From Amorphophallus konjac (lineage: Eukaryota; Streptophyta; Magnoliopsida; Alismatales; Araceae), in NCBI GenBank assembly GCA_022559845.1, contig CM040118.1:265321519-265385518 (forward strand): DNA of 64,000 nt. The letters are read 5' to 3'. A program made the position numbers and the translations under genes. Below are positions 1 through 11,727 of this stretch, in pieces (position 1 is the stretch's first letter; every line of letters begins with the position of its first letter). The notes beneath the pieces are model-generated. The model was given only the letters and a program-made list of their open reading frames with translations, was not told where the DNA came from and ran no database searches.

Positions 1-971
1 CAACACCGTCCAAAGATCGGCGGAATAAGTACGCCATGAGGCGATCATCATATTGGAACTGCGCCGATTCATAAAGAAAATCCCTCACATGGATGAAGGG
101 ATTGCTGTTCCCATCGTACTTGCGATAGTTGGGGAGCTCTGATTGCGGAGGGAACCGGATGTTCTGGAAGCTCGGAATAGGAATATCGGCCAATGATTGT
201 GGGCCAACCCTTTTCTGGAGAAAGTCGAGTTGTTGCTGCATGGTGGCCCACTTGTCAAGCAAGTCCTGCTCTCGGGAGGGAGCAGGGGTAGTGAAGGATG
301 CTGATTGTATTTGAGGGGCAGATGGAATGGCTGTAGCAACAGGCGGGAGCCCGTAAGAAGGAGTGGAAGGATAGACAGTGGAAATAGGCGGCCCGTAAGA
401 AGTATATTGGGCCTGAGATAGACCCGAATTAGAATGATTTTGGGCCACTCCTTGCTGAGGGCGTAAGAAATCGGAAGGGTTCATAAGGAGCTGCGGAGCT
501 AACGAACCAGAGTTGTGATGATCCACCTGGACAAAGGAAGGGATAGGGTGACTTCCCTTTATCGAAAGATTGATGGGCTGAATTAGAAGATTGGCCCATC
601 TCCATGCCAGCGAAAGTGATGGTCTGAGGTTGGGCTGGAGTGAGATCAATCGGAGTGGGCTGAACGGACGGCCCAATAATGGAAGGATTAGATTGACCTT
701 GGATAGTGGCAGACGGAGAAGCATTGGACCCTTGCATAGCTTGATGTAGAACTTGGAGTTGGGTCGGATCTAATTGGGCCATCATATGAAGGACGGAGCC
801 TGCGGAAGGAGTAGAGAGAGAAGGGGTAACTTGACCACCTTCCATAGAAGTGGAGGATGGGAGAGGGGCAGTCCCCTCTCCAGAGGAAAATATAATAACC
901 CTAGGGGGGTTTTCAAGGAGCCCTTGAGGAAGAGAGTTCTCTTGGGAGCGAGGAGGATTGAAGGATGTCAT
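1..971 (-). pseudogene. gag: T1 gag, N-terminal part, frameshifted
   Basis: Gag is the structural protein that forms the retrotransposon particle. Reading starts at 971 (MTSFNPPRSQ) and is open to a stop at 429. From about position 480 down to 1 a different frame is open and carries the recognisable part, so a single frameshift lies near 430-500. The first 180 residues are rich in Pro, Ser and Gln. The second frame contains a helical stretch (LLDKWATMQQQLDFLQKR) and, at about 140 to 1, residues typical of the gypsy gag domain, including KYDGNSNPFIHVRDFL and YDDRLMAYLF. The segment LDPTQLQVLHQAMQG resembles a segment near the start of the T2 frame, linking the two elements. The gene continues left of the window. 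The copy is probably inactive because of the frameshift. Confidence 0.75.
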
Positions 972-2012
972 GGTGGACTCGAAGAGGGGATTAGAATAGA
1001 GCGTGAGAAGGAACTGACTCGAGAAGATGATTCAGACGGACGAAAACAACTCCACATGCAACGGACAACCTTGACAATGCGAAAATAACCAACACAAAAA
1101 CACTCAATAAGCAACCAAACTTAGGTGATTCTAACAAGATGTAAGTGATAAAAGATGAAGACACTCAAAGATCAACCAAGTTGTTTAAGATGATGCAACA
1201 AGGTTCTTATGATTTCTCCTTTGGAACTTTAGTGAATTGATTGATATGTGCTCTCAACAATGGGTTCCTAGTAGGAGATGGATATGGGACTTGGTTTGAC
1301 TATAAGTGTAACCACTCCTTCACCTATGCAACCCTAGACACGGGGTGGGAAAGGTACAACCAGCCCGGCGTCCGTGTGGGAATCCACGGCTCGCGGGGAC
1401 TTACGGAGGTCCCTGCTGTGATTTTCTAGTCGGCCCCAAGGAATATGGAGACGAGAGGTCCTCACAACAAGGTAGGAAAATGTGATCTAATGTATGAAAA
1501 GATGAATGACCCTATGTGCACCAGAGTGCATGCAAAGTCTAGCCTAGAATCTAACAATCAATGGTGCACACAATGATATGTAGATATGAGCAAAGTAAGA
1601 AGGAGGGCAAGTATCACCCAAGCAATAAATCACAGCAAAAACTGCGAAAATAAATGCACCTCGGATGCGTACCTGCCAGGAGAATGATGGTCGAAGGACC
1701 CTGCGTCAGAGAACAATAACGGTCAAAGGCCAGACCGCCAGATAATATATAACGCAGGGGGATGAGACCGTCGGGTGAGCCAGGGAACCAAAACCAGACA
1801 GAAGTAACCGGAAAGCCCGTGGAAGCTCACACAGCAGAACCAAAGTGGCGGTCTAATGCCCCTGCGTCAGAGGATTGTGACGCGGGGACACCGGGCCGTC
1901 AGAGAACTCAGAAAACCAGAATGAGCAGTAAACAAAGGGGAAATAAAAGGCAACTCAACAAGCAGATGATGGCAGGTTTAAACAAGAATCAAAAGCACGA
2001 TTGGCACAAGTT
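972..2012 (-). other. T1 untranslated leader
   Basis: This lies between the PBS and the gag start, with no credible reading frame. It holds the conserved GGTACAACC block (1353-1409) and, at about 1690-1920, several dyad units of the type also found in the LTR, such as ACGGTC...GACCGC at about 1720-1740. The same order (PBS, dyad units, GGTACAACC block, gag) is seen in T2. Confidence 0.6.
1353..1409 (+). promoter_or_regulatory. GGTACAACC conserved block, T1 leader copy
   Basis: Written on the plus strand it contains GGTACAACC, GGGAATCCACGGCTCG and CTTACGGAGG; in the element's sense strand it is the complement. Copies occur at 5337-5393, 41355-41409 and 62183-62240. A second conserved patch around GGAATATGGAGA follows about 40 bp to the right. 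The function is unknown. Confidence 0.7.
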
Positions 2013-2030
2013 GTCCCACCGTGATCGCCA
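2013..2030 (-). other. T1 primer binding site
   Basis: On the minus strand this reads TGGCGATCACGGTGGGAC, ten bases inside the LTR end. It starts with TGG as a PBS must. It resembles the complement of a plant Arg tRNA 3' end as I recall it, with a few differences, and it is identical to the PBS of T2. Confidence 0.75.
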
Positions 2031-2040
2031 AAAAATTATC

Positions 2041-3790
2041 TGTTGATATTTATTTGTCTATCTTCTACCTTTCTTTTGAGGTTTGAAAAGTGATATGGTA
2101 AGATGACAAACAAGCAATCAAAGATCTACTCAAACCTATGAACATGTGATCATGAACCTAGGCAATCATAGCTAGCTCTAGCATGGGCATGCTATCTCAA
2201 TCAAACTACGCTAAGGAAAAAGGAAAACACACGCCGGGGCGTGGAGCAAGGAGTAAATAAAAACACACCGTGAAGGTGGAACAAGCGAGGAAAATAGAGA
2301 GATATGATGAAGAAGACAGTTAATGCCCAATACCAAGGAAAGATGTGATCGCCACCAAAGTAAAAACAAGTCAAAGACCTGAATATACCTTGGAAATAGG
2401 TGGATGAAACACCCGCCCACGGGAGAGAAAACCAGAGAAAGCCTGCAGATCAACTTAGAAGTAACGGCCAGAACCCCGTGCGTCGCTTGGAAGTGACGGC
2501 CACACGATAGACCGTCGGAAGAGAGTGACGCGCCTGCACAAGGCCGTCAGATAACCTGCAGTAACAAAGCTTGAATTCTTTTAACTCCAACTCTTCCAGC
2601 CGGCTAGAAGACCTGGGCCTCGTGTTAATGAACCTGTAAACCTGCCAAAGATATAGAAAGACAAAACACAATAACCTCAATTAGTCCTTTTCACAAGCAT
2701 AGCATCAATTCTCAAAGAGCTTAACATCATCAAAAAGGAGAGTGGATTACCAGGGAGTTTTTGGTTTTTTAACCCCTCTGGGTGTTTTAAAAGTTTGGGA
2801 AGATGTTTATATGCTTATAGCATAGTGAAAAACGTGGAGAAAGAGGAGGGACAATGCTTTGATTGAGGAAAAACCAGGGAAGAACTCAAGCATGCAATGA
2901 TGAACTTGAAAGACCAAAACCAAAGTACTCCCTTGATTATGAGATGGATGGACGTGGGAAGCAGCTCCTCTTGGATGAAGATGGCTCCTGAGTTTGGCAG
3001 CACTTCGTCGTGAATTCAAATCTTCCTCCCTCGGGCCATGAAGTCAAGGGTTCTATTTATAGACCCTCAAACTCTCAGGTCGAGCAGAGGATAATCAAGC
3101 AAGATAAAGAGATAACTCTTTAGTAAATCCTCGAAGATAATATCACCAAGAGTCCATAGAATCGAACGGAAGGTCCTGAGGATCAGATTTGAAAGAGATA
3201 TCGTCAATCCAAACCCTTATCTCGACCACGGAGTAGCAGAGAAAAGGCCTGAACTGCTAGGACTCTCTGAAGGAAGTAACGGCTGCACGACAGACCGCCG
3301 CTTGGAAGAAACGCATCAAGGACCATCCGTTACTCTCAACCCAATCCCAAAGGATAAGATCGACGGGAAGAAGACTTAATCAATTGGACTCTGCAAAGAA
3401 GCGACGGCCAAGACATAGGGCGTCATACTGAAACAACGGCCTCTCGACAGACCGTTATTACCAATGTGTAAGCCAAAGGATAAGCACTGAAAACGAGGCC
3501 TTAAGCCTTAGGACTCTTCAAAGAGTAACGGTCCAGCGCCCATGCGTTATAATGAAACAACGCGCCTGGTTCGGACCGTTATTTCATTGAGTTTCAAGAA
3601 TAGCAATGAAGGGTTGCTAAGCTGTTGCCAACGAAACGCCACCAGAAGCCAATTCTTAATCCAGGAATTAAGACCCAAGAAACAGGCCTCAACTGATCAG
3701 AGACTCAATGAAGAGTGAACAACTCAGAGCATCATATAGAATAAAATAAGGAGATGACCCGACTTATTGGGTATAAAACGGGTGTCAACA
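2041..3790 (-). repeat. T1 5' LTR
   Basis: A 1750 bp LTR bounded by TGTTGATATT at 2041 and GTGTCAACA at 3790. In sense orientation it starts at 3790. It contains a TATA box at 3054-3061. It carries many short imperfect dyads with arms like ACGGCC and GACCGT, at about 2460-2560 and 3275-3585 (for example 2490-2520 and 3435-3465). No partner LTR is in the window. Confidence 0.8.
3054..3061 (-). promoter_or_regulatory. T1 LTR TATA box
   Basis: TATAAATA on the minus strand, about 730 bp from the LTR start. It is the only strong TATA match in this LTR and is the likely core promoter. Confidence 0.6.
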
Positions 3791-5001
3791 ACGTTATGTA
3801 ACGGCCCAGTATAAGACCGTCATAGTTCTTGAGTACATTAACCCAAGGTTTGACCAAAGGGTTGATATTCTAAAGTTCCTGGATAGACTATTGATGATCT
3901 AGGACTTGTCATATTGTCGAAAGAAACTTAATTTTAAATTATGAAAGTTAAGAAATGTATCGTTATGCTGCTGAATTATTTCCATGAGCATAACATAGTA
4001 TAAGTCATTCTTGATCTCTCATATTCTAAATTGAAGCGTTCATTCATTGATTATTGTTATCATGAGCTTATTGAACTTATTACATTCTTGACCATACTTT
4101 ATTATTACATGCGTGGAAATAGCTTGATTTATACTTGAAGATGCGATCCAGCACTGATTGTGTTCAAGGGCTCTATGCTAGTCCCCTCGGCTGATTGTTG
4201 GAAACATACTATTATAAACCATGGGGTATGATGCTACTGACGTCGCATTGCGCTGGAAGTACTTTCTTTATAAATAAGTGAAAATCCACGGAATCATAAA
4301 AATACTTGTACATGACTATTGCTTGATATTCCACAGAAATTCATGAAGTATTTGCTCATAAGTAAAAGATGCTGGAGTGATGCTTATGTGGCTTGCTAGT
4401 ACATTCTCGTTACGTTCTTGTTTATGAAAGGCCATATCATGTTCTTGTGACATTCGTGCTAGTTCTTACTTGCTCATTCTATTATCTTTGTTACTTTGGT
4501 TATTCACATGATTGATCGCATTTCGCATGATTTTACCTTATTCTTTAGAGCTAAAATGCTAATTACTTAAACATTGCTAATCATGCTGATGCGAAGATAC
4601 CTACTAGGCAAGTGTGCTCATTACCTATTTCTAATCTTTTTCAGGAGATGGAAGTGATACGAATTCGGATTCGAGTTATACAAATAGCGGGTCCGAGAGC
4701 GAATGAAAGTCATATCAAATTGAGAGTGAAGACTTAGGAAGTCTACAATGTTTAGATTGAGTTTATGTAATTTCTTGTTTCTTGAGTCTAGTGGAATGAA
4801 AAAAGGATGAAAAGGTTATTGTACTTGAATACTTGATTATTAATGAAATAAAGTTGGAGTTTGAGTAATTATTGTGCGATTGCATTCTTATGTGTGATTG
4901 CCTTGCGCTTTGATCGTTCTTGCTTGCAAGAGGCTTACCATGCCGACTGTTCGCGTTCCTCGAGCGAGTCTTCCGCTGTAATAAAGGCTCGGGACGTGAC
5001 A
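3791..5001 (+). repeat. L2: 3' part of a long LTR, plus orientation
   Basis: No coding sequence. The right end is GGCTCGGGACGTGACA at 5001, which parallels the LTR end CTCGGGGCGTGACA of L4 and C1 read in sense. Like L4 it has TTTTTCAGG (about 4640), an AATAAAG string (about 4850) and a CGGAAGA-like box near its end. T1 truncates it at 3790. Positions 3791-3958 are an inverted copy of 5002-5165 in L3, as expected for two LTRs of one family facing opposite ways. Superfamily is inferred only from shared dyad units. Confidence 0.6.
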
Positions 5002-5147
5002 ACATTCTTTATCTTCCATAATTTAATTTAAGTATCTTGAACAATATGAGAATCCTAGACCATCAATAATCCATCTAAGAACTTTGGAATATCAACCCTT
5101 GGGTCAAACCTCGGGTTAAAGTATTATGACGATCAATTAATGGGCCG

Positions 5148-5285
5148 TTACATCAACGTGACGGTCTATAATTGGGCCGTTAGATCGGGCTGAATCCAGA
5201 AAGAATAAATTTGGACTCAGTATATGTGACGGTTGTATACTGGACCGTTAGATGAGCCTGACGGTCTAGTATTAGGCCGTTACAC
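5148..5285. repeat. Dyad-unit array in L3 (group 1)
   Basis: Several ~25 bp units such as GTGACGGTCTATAATTGGG followed by CCGTTA, with arms ACGG-C and G-CCGT around an 8-9 base centre. The arms are kept while the centre varies. Confidence 0.7.
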
Positions 5286-5336
5286 AGTCAAAACCAGAAA
5301 ACATCGATAGTGCTTTCTAAACAATTAGGTTTTAAT

Positions 5337-5393
5337 GGTACAACCAACTCGGCATCCTAGTGGGAATCCCAGGCTCGCGGAGAATTACGGAGG
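5337..5393 (+). promoter_or_regulatory. GGTACAACC conserved block, L3 copy
   Basis: The same core words as in T1: GGTACAACC, GGGAATCCCAGGCTCG and a slightly changed ATTACGGAGG. It is followed by GGAAGGAATATCCAATAG, which matches the second patch in L4 and T2. Here the block is inside an LTR rather than a leader. Confidence 0.7.
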
Positions 5394-5809
5394 CCTTGAA
5401 ACCAGATTCCCTAGTCCATTGGAAGGAATATCCAATAGAGAGGTCCTCAAGTCCAAGAATATGTTCCTATGTGCAAAGTGTGAACTAATGGCCATATACC
5501 GGAATATATGCCCTATACTTAGAGAAATTGACTCTATAGGCAGAAAGAATGTGTAACAATGTGAAACCATGATAAAACTCCATCAATACATCAGTAAAAA
5601 TCATGTTTTAATACAAACTATAGAGTTTTAGCAATGAAGTTAACATGTACTTTAAAATAACTCAAAGTGCTTTTAAACATGCATGAATGAGTTTATAAAC
5701 TCAAGGTTCATAAAGATAGGTCAAAACTTAGATAACTAGGCTTATTTATAAGTAAGTTTGACTATTTTTAACTCTGTCTCGGTTGACAGAACGCAGTTAT
5801 TCTAACGAT

Positions 5810-5990
5810 CGAACATGGGCGCGTCACAGTTCTGTGACAGTTTATCGTGGAGCCGTCAGAGCGTTGTAACGCTCCGGTTATGGTCCGTCAGAGTTAACCG
5901 AGAAGCTTAAGTATAACAGGGAGTGTGACGGCTTATCATAAGACTGTTACCTCCCTCTGACGGTCTAACTATAGGTCGTTAGAGTCCTGT
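5810..5990. repeat. Dyad-unit array in L3 (group 2)
   Basis: Units with arms such as ACGGCTTAT and ATAAGACTGT (5937-5965) and ACGGTCTA...TAGGTCGT (5960-5985). Two further units lie at 6893-6955, including the perfect pair GCGGTC/GACCGC. Confidence 0.65.
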
Positions 5991-6710
5991 TGACAGCATA
6001 AAAGATAAAAGACTATGTTTTGAAACAAGTCATGCTTTAAAAAGATTTAACTATTATAGTCAGGATAAAACGAAGTAAAAGCTATCTAGATGCATAGGTT
6101 ATAGTGAATTAACAAGAGGATATCTTTTATCTTCAATTAAGGCTAAAGATATGTATGTATGCATGACTATACTAAAACATGAAATTCATGGTCTATAGTG
6201 CATGAAATCAGACAAAACTAGAGGGCTTTTACTCCTATCATGTTGTTCTTTCCGTTCATGAGATGACCTACCTCTTTACTGGGCTTTCAACTTCCAATTT
6301 GTGACTGCAAGACACGCCCTAGTTTTTCCCTTCCTATGATTTTTCATCAACTTCATGTTGCTATAACTCCTCAATCTCTTGACCTAAGGACGTGAAATTT
6401 TGAGGGTAAGAAGGTGAAACTAAAGGGAACAGAAAGTTCTAAAGACACTTAGTCTAATTACCTCGTTTTGGTGCTCTAATCTCCTGATCTTCAGTAGACT
6501 TTCGATCAGGTTCCTGGGTTGCTATGGTCAAACCAGCAACTTGGAAGCTTCAAACTCTTGGTGTAGTTTATTTCCTTGCATGAAATTTTGAGGAAGATTA
6601 GTCCTATGTATAAGGAATAAAAAGTTCTAAAGAACTTACCCGAAATACTATCTCCTTACCTTAGTTTCACGCGAGCCATTGTTGGGGTCGCGTAGGTCAA
6701 AACTAGGGTC

Positions 6711-6718
6711 TATTTATA
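6711..6718 (-). promoter_or_regulatory. L3 LTR TATA box
   Basis: TATAAATA on the minus strand, about 525 bp from the LTR start. L4 has its TATA box at nearly the same distance. Confidence 0.6.
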
Positions 6719-7238
6719 GGTTCTAGCTAGGGTTTTGTGGATTAGATCTATTCTAGAGTCCTTGTTAAAGCTTAGATCGACTTCTGAGAGTCCTTAACAC
6801 GTTTACTAGTCCTCCCATCTCGATCCCTACGAGATAGACTAGCAAAAATATAATCTTTTTGCTCTTTCTTCCATTCACGGAATTGAAAGAGCATAACGGT
6901 CTAAGCTTGGCGCGTTACATGCCTGTGGCGGTCGCACGATAGACCGCTACATTCACTGTGCGCAAAATTCAACTTAATTCAAACTCTTTCATTTGTTTTA
7001 TCTAAAAAAAGGGTGTTTATTCTTAAAATTCATGAATAGGCTAAATAACCTTCTAGAATATGGGCCAAACTTAATGGGCTTGATCCTTAAACCTTTTGGG
7101 TTTCATTTATCAAAGCTGGATTAATTATTCAACATACTTGGGCCTTATAATCAATTTAAGCTTTATAATTCCTAATAAATTCCAGAAAATTCTTAAAATA
7201 AACCAAAAATTATTTATATAAATTTTGGGGCACTACAA

Positions 7239-8660
7239 TATGAGAGATGTAAGAACTAACTCCGACCTCATACACAAACCTCAACCAACTAGCACAAATC
7301 AAACCAACTAACACATACTTTATGTATGAAGCAAGTCCAACTAACATCGACCAGGATGCAGGGTGATGCATACTAACACCAACCTTGGAATGCAAGACAC
7401 AGCATGCTAACGATGACTTTGATGCATGACACAACATACTAACGTCGACTTAGATGCATGAGACACAGTTGCCTTACTTGACTAGCATCGACCTTGATGC
7501 ATAGAGCACACCAGCTAACACTGACTCTAACGCATGAGACAACATCAGCTAGCACCGACTATATATATATGCAGCATAGTAATGTGCACCAACCTTACAT
7601 GCTGAACAACTAAGTGTGTACCGACCCTAGCAAGCAGACCATCTAAGTGTGCATCAACCTTCTATTAAAGGAGCAGGAGTATGCTTGGACCTATATGCTG
7701 GCCGATCAGAATGTGCACGGACCTAGTTTAGCACGATGAAGAATGTGCACGGACCTAGGTGTATGCAAATGACTATATGCACCGACTTGGTTTGACCTTA
7801 TGCATGAATATGCACAGACCATATATGCACTTACTGCAAGTGTGCACCGACCGTGTATGGCACAATTAAGAATGTGCACTGACTTCATATGCCTGGGCAG
7901 ATGTGTGCACCGACCTTGTGTGCGAATGACATAACTTGTACTGACTTCTACATGCGAGAGGCAAAACATGCACAGACCATTGTATGCAGAATGCAAAACC
8001 TGCACCGACCTTATATGCACACTACAAAACCTGCACCGACCTTATATGTATGAAATGCAACTAACGTCGACCTCGGCTGTGTAAGAACACAACTAGCACC
8101 GACCCTAGCTATGCATGAACTATAACTAGCATTGACCTTAGCTGTGTGAAAACACAACTAGCACTGACCCTAGTTATGCATGATACAGCTGGCGTTGACT
8201 CTATATAAGCACAATGCAGTATGAAGATCATGCACACCAGCTGTTCGACCAAATGCCATGCACACAGGTTATTTAGTAAAATGTCATGTGCACAGACTTT
8301 ATGCAGACGTGTTGACTTTATGTGCACAGTATTGACTTTGCGTTGACTTTTGGTTGATCTGTGATGCGTTGATTTATATGAACAGTTGTGCAAGACTTTA
8401 TGCAATGCTTGTACATAGACATCCACAAACATGCACAGACATGCACGAATATGCACGGATATATACAGACAACCACATATGAACTAAGATGCACATGTGC
8501 AGTAGTTCATTCCATGTAATTCATCTATAAAGCAACATGAGCATTGTATGCACACAACAAACACTATATGTAATAAGACACATACTATATGCAATAAACA
8601 CATATGGAATCATACATATGAGTCATAGTGTTTGTCATCATCAAAACATAATATTCAACA
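7239..8660 (-). repeat. S1 3' LTR, truncated
   Basis: Begins in sense at 8660 (TGTTGAATATT) directly after the PPT and aligns with 15176-16602 of the 5' LTR. About half of the LTR is missing beyond 7239, including the part that holds the TATA box and leader structure, because L3 inserted there. Confidence 0.9.
7250..8470. repeat. S1 LTR motif array (3' copy)
   Basis: Dozens of degenerate copies of TGCACCGACCTT, TAGCATCGACCTT and TAACATCGACC, spaced roughly 20-40 bp. The same array is at 15180-16410. Units are not exact tandem repeats, and the sequences between them are unrelated. Confidence 0.8.
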
Positions 8661-8701
8661 ATCTCCCCCTTTTTGATGATGGCAACACTATGAGTCATAT
8701 G
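8615..8701 (-). promoter_or_regulatory. S1 PPT and inverted repeat across the PPT/LTR junction
   Basis: The polypurine tract is AAAAAGGGGGAGA in sense (8662-8674). Flanking arms at 8615-8646 (in the LTR) and 8671-8701 (internal) are inverted copies of about 31 bases with few mismatches. The PPT, where plus-strand DNA synthesis starts, would sit in the loop. Equivalent arms occur in S2, S3 and S4. Confidence 0.8.
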
Positions 8702-9870
8702 AGTCATGAAAACCAGACACTGAAGCTTTGACAATATGCAATCAACAACCTGCACATAAGCAAGATATGTACTAACATCAATGCAATCTCTCCCCCAATG
8801 CAATCTCTCTAATGACAGCCAAAAACATTTTCCAAACATTCTCCCTCCTAATCTCTTCCTCTTTTGACTTCAACAATATACGACCCATTCACACCTCAGC
8901 TCTCATACCTACATGACGTATATGACTCCAATCTCTCCCCCTTTGACTTCATGAAAAAGAGAAAAAGAAAAGGAATCCAAGTGGTGAGAGCAAGTGGGAA
9001 ACATGATGTAGACACAAAATAATACCAAGTGATCAATACCAGAAGCATGTTGATAGTTAAGAAAATGCCAAAGAATCACATGCTCCCCCTGATATAGCCA
9101 AGACAAGTCACAGACAGTTCTCCCCCTATGAAATGCAATAAATGCAGTACTGACATGATCTATCCTCCCCTTTAAATCAATGCAATGCAAAGCTTCCTGT
9201 TTAAAATGAAAAAAGGTAAATGAGCAAGGAGGGTGGGGAAAATGTCACGAATAAACCAGAAAGATCTCAGAAGGATACTGCTAAGAAATTTACAGCAGCA
9301 AAACACAAGGGTTTTCTGTGACAGGTTCAAAAAGATAAAAAGAGATAGGGACACAGTGCAAAGATAACATGAGATATGAACAAATATGCAAGTTGACTAA
9401 GTTTTCAAAATTATAACTGATTAGAAGAATTTTATAGCAGGTACCACTATTATAAATCCAAGTAAAGATTAGACTCTCCTATCATAAGGGCTTATGAATT
9501 AGACTGAATGACAAACTTGGTTTAAGCATGATGTATACCAAATTTGTCAATCATATTCAATACTCATATCTGAAACTGAGTTTTAATAAAGGTGAACCAA
9601 TTAATCATATGACATTCCAGTTCAACCTTCTTCCATCTTACTCAAATAATCTCAATGACTCCTTTAGAAGTTACACATTGTAGTATTGAGATTAAACATC
9701 TTTAATTGTATTTGAAGTTAACTATGTTGCAGAAAATTTCTGATATCAATTGAATATTTTCTATCAATTTTCCAGATTTTACTTTTGAACAGCACTTTAT
9801 TTTTCCTGAGCAATCTTGGTTGATCAACACCTTTTTACAAGAGGCACAACACGTCTTAGGTGAAGTGACC

Positions 9871-10010
9871 CAGTTACTCAGTGTGATAACCGCATTGCCT
9901 CTCAATCATGAGAACAGAGTTAGCAATGGGAGTGTCTTTTTATATGAGGAAACACCTTGATTAGAGGTCGGAATCCCCAGTTACTCAACACAACCATGCC
10001 ATTGCTCTAT
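9871..10010 (-). promoter_or_regulatory. S1 AGAGCAATGG / GAGTAACTGGG block
   Basis: In sense it has AGAGCAATGG, TGAGTAACTGGGGATTC, CTCTAATCAAGGTGTTTCC and a second GAGTAACTGGG. The same words in the same order occur in S4 (about 55350-55560), and related versions occur in S3 and S2. They are far outside any coding region. Confidence 0.7.
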
Positions 10011-10796
10011 CATATTTTCACATAATTTTCAGAGAATTCATTCTTTTAGCAGAGTTAACTATGGTACTTCATGACACAGTCCTTTGGACATGTTTCTTGG
10101 TAATCATAATCATTGCTCTGACTTTTGTTTTCCTTTTTAGTCAACTTCATATAGATTTAATATTTAAGAACAATACTAACAACATGTATCTCAACCAAGG
10201 TAACCATGATTTCAAATTTTTAGATTTCAGAAGATTTTATCCAAATGTTACATGAAACAGTTGGTTAAAATTTATTAAAACTTGTGATTCAGATACTTTC
10301 AAGTCTTTCAAATTCAAATTCATGAATACATTAAACTTATACCAATCTAGATCAATCAGTTATTCTTAAACCTATATAATAGGGGTTTCTTTGATAATTT
10401 TCGATTCATAAACAAGGTACAATGATTTAAGTAACTTCAAGATCAGTTCAATCAACATCTTCAGTCAACTTGCCAACAACAGAAGTAATGACAGGTTTGC
10501 AAAGAAGACAGTCAGAAGATTTGAGTTTGCAGAATATGTGATCAGAACAGAAGTAGGCAGATAACAGGAGTGATTTAGAAGTTTCTGACTAGAGAAGAAG
10601 TGAAACGATTTTCAAGTAAGTGCAGCAATAAGAATTTTTGATACTAAGATTCTTCAAGGTTCATAGCAAAGAACAAGATCAGACAAACCAGCTTGTCAGG
10701 AGTAGAGTGAAATATATGACAAAGATAAGCTAACAGTAGATGAAAAGACTAAACTAATTGCAGATGGATACATTGTGCACTAATGAGCCATGAAGA

Positions 10797-10836
10797 GGTA
10801 CGAGAGGGAGGTGGGACTCTAGGAGTCTGCTCACCC
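10797..10836 (-). promoter_or_regulatory. S1 conserved 3' hairpin with GTACC
   Basis: Sense-strand order: GGGTGAG (10836-10830), GACTC (10827-10823), loop, GAGTC (10819-10815), CCTCCC (10811-10806), then GTACC (10801-10797). The outer stem is GGG-GAG with CTC-CC(C) and the inner stem is GACTC/GAGTC. S2 and S3 have the same layout with different paired bases. Confidence 0.7.
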
Positions 10837-11727
10837 AAGAATAGTACACCTTACAGGTAGGCATAACCTACCCTTCGTGTGAAGTCTTTTGATATACCTT
10901 CTTTTAACTCACGAATACACAAGGAATCCAGCAATTATTTCAGACACATTAACAGCAGTAAACAGAGTTTCAGAAATCTGATTTCAGATGAGAATCAGTG
11001 ATCATTTGATAATGTGAGTCACTGTCATACAGACAGTATGAATCAATGGAAGGACAGATGAATATGTGACTCACTGGTATGACAAATGAGGCAGAATAAT
11101 CAATTTAGTTAGACAGTGGGATTTCAATCAAAGATACATTGAAGAAATGAGATGCTCCCCGTGCCTATATGCAATGTGAAAGCTCTTTTTGTGATTTTTT
11201 GAGATGAATGATATGCAAAGAAATATCTACAGATATGCACATGCAATGACTTCCTTTGGATGAATGCACTGCAATTTCTTATGTGGCATGAAAACCAATC
11301 AGAGGATAAACAAACTCCCCCTGACAGTGTGCAGTGTTCTAATTTATCAACAATGCAGTGTGCAATCATGTGCTGACAGATGCCAAGTGTGAAGAAAGAC
11401 ATGACAACAAAATGCACATGATATCAATTGTAAGGTAAGGCATGAATTATGCATACCAATTGTTGAAAATCTATGTAATTCAACTTTTAAGAAAACATGT
11501 CAGTAACAAATCATCATATGCACCCTTCAGATGTGATACAATCAAAACAGTTATTCCTAGAAAGCAAATGCACTAACTAAACTAGAGTTTTTTAACAGAT
11601 TTTGAATATTCTAAAAACAATAAACTCAGTTGAGTTACTTGGAATGCTCAGAAATGGGGTTTCCTTGGTGCCCTGGCTTATTAACCCCCTTTTTATTCAT
11701 CTCCAAGGCACACCTGCAACAAACACA

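Larger units (their letters stand above)
1..3790 (-). mobile_element. T1: Ty3/gypsy (Tat/Ogre-like) retrotransposon, 5' part
   Basis: Minus-strand LTR element cut by the left window edge. Visible in sense order are the 5' LTR (3790 to 2041), a tRNA-type PBS (2030 to 2013), an untranslated leader and the first part of gag (971 to 1). Its LTR begins and ends with a matching TGTTGA/TCAACA pair. The right end lies inside another LTR (L2), so T1 is the later insertion. Pol and the 3' LTR would lie left of the window. The Tat/Ogre assignment rests on the gypsy-type gag, an Arg-tRNA-like PBS and similarity of layout to T2. Confidence 0.75.
5002..7238 (-). repeat. L3: 5' part of a long LTR, minus orientation
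   Basis: In sense this starts at 7238 with TGTAGTGCCCC, a common plant LTR start, and runs down to 5002 where L2 interrupts it. It has a TATA box at 6711-6718, the GGTACAACC block at 5337-5393, and dyad units at 5148-5285, 5810-5990 and 6893-6955. Its right end abuts the S1 LTR exactly where the S1 5' LTR copy continues, so L3 inserted into S1. There is no credible reading frame. Confidence 0.7.
8702..11727 (-). other. S1 3' untranslated region
   Basis: Three kilobases with no credible reading frame, occupying the place of pol. It contains extra polypurine tracts (TCTCCCCCTTTGAC at about 8933, TGCTCCCCCTG at about 9083, TCTCCCCCTATG at about 9120, ACTCCCCCTGAC at about 11316), the 3' hairpin (10797-10836) and the AGAGCAATGG block (9871-10010). 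Nothing else recognised. Confidence 0.7.

Noticed and set aside
3791..5165. Foldback DNA transposon
   Set aside because: Arms are matching parts of two LTRs, and the loop has LTR features such as the GTGACA end.
7706..8456. Cys/His-rich short proteins (7706-8020 and 8109-8456, with copies at 15648-15962 and 16051-16398)
   Set aside because: They are translations of the TGCACCGACC array in the S1 LTRs; no independent support.
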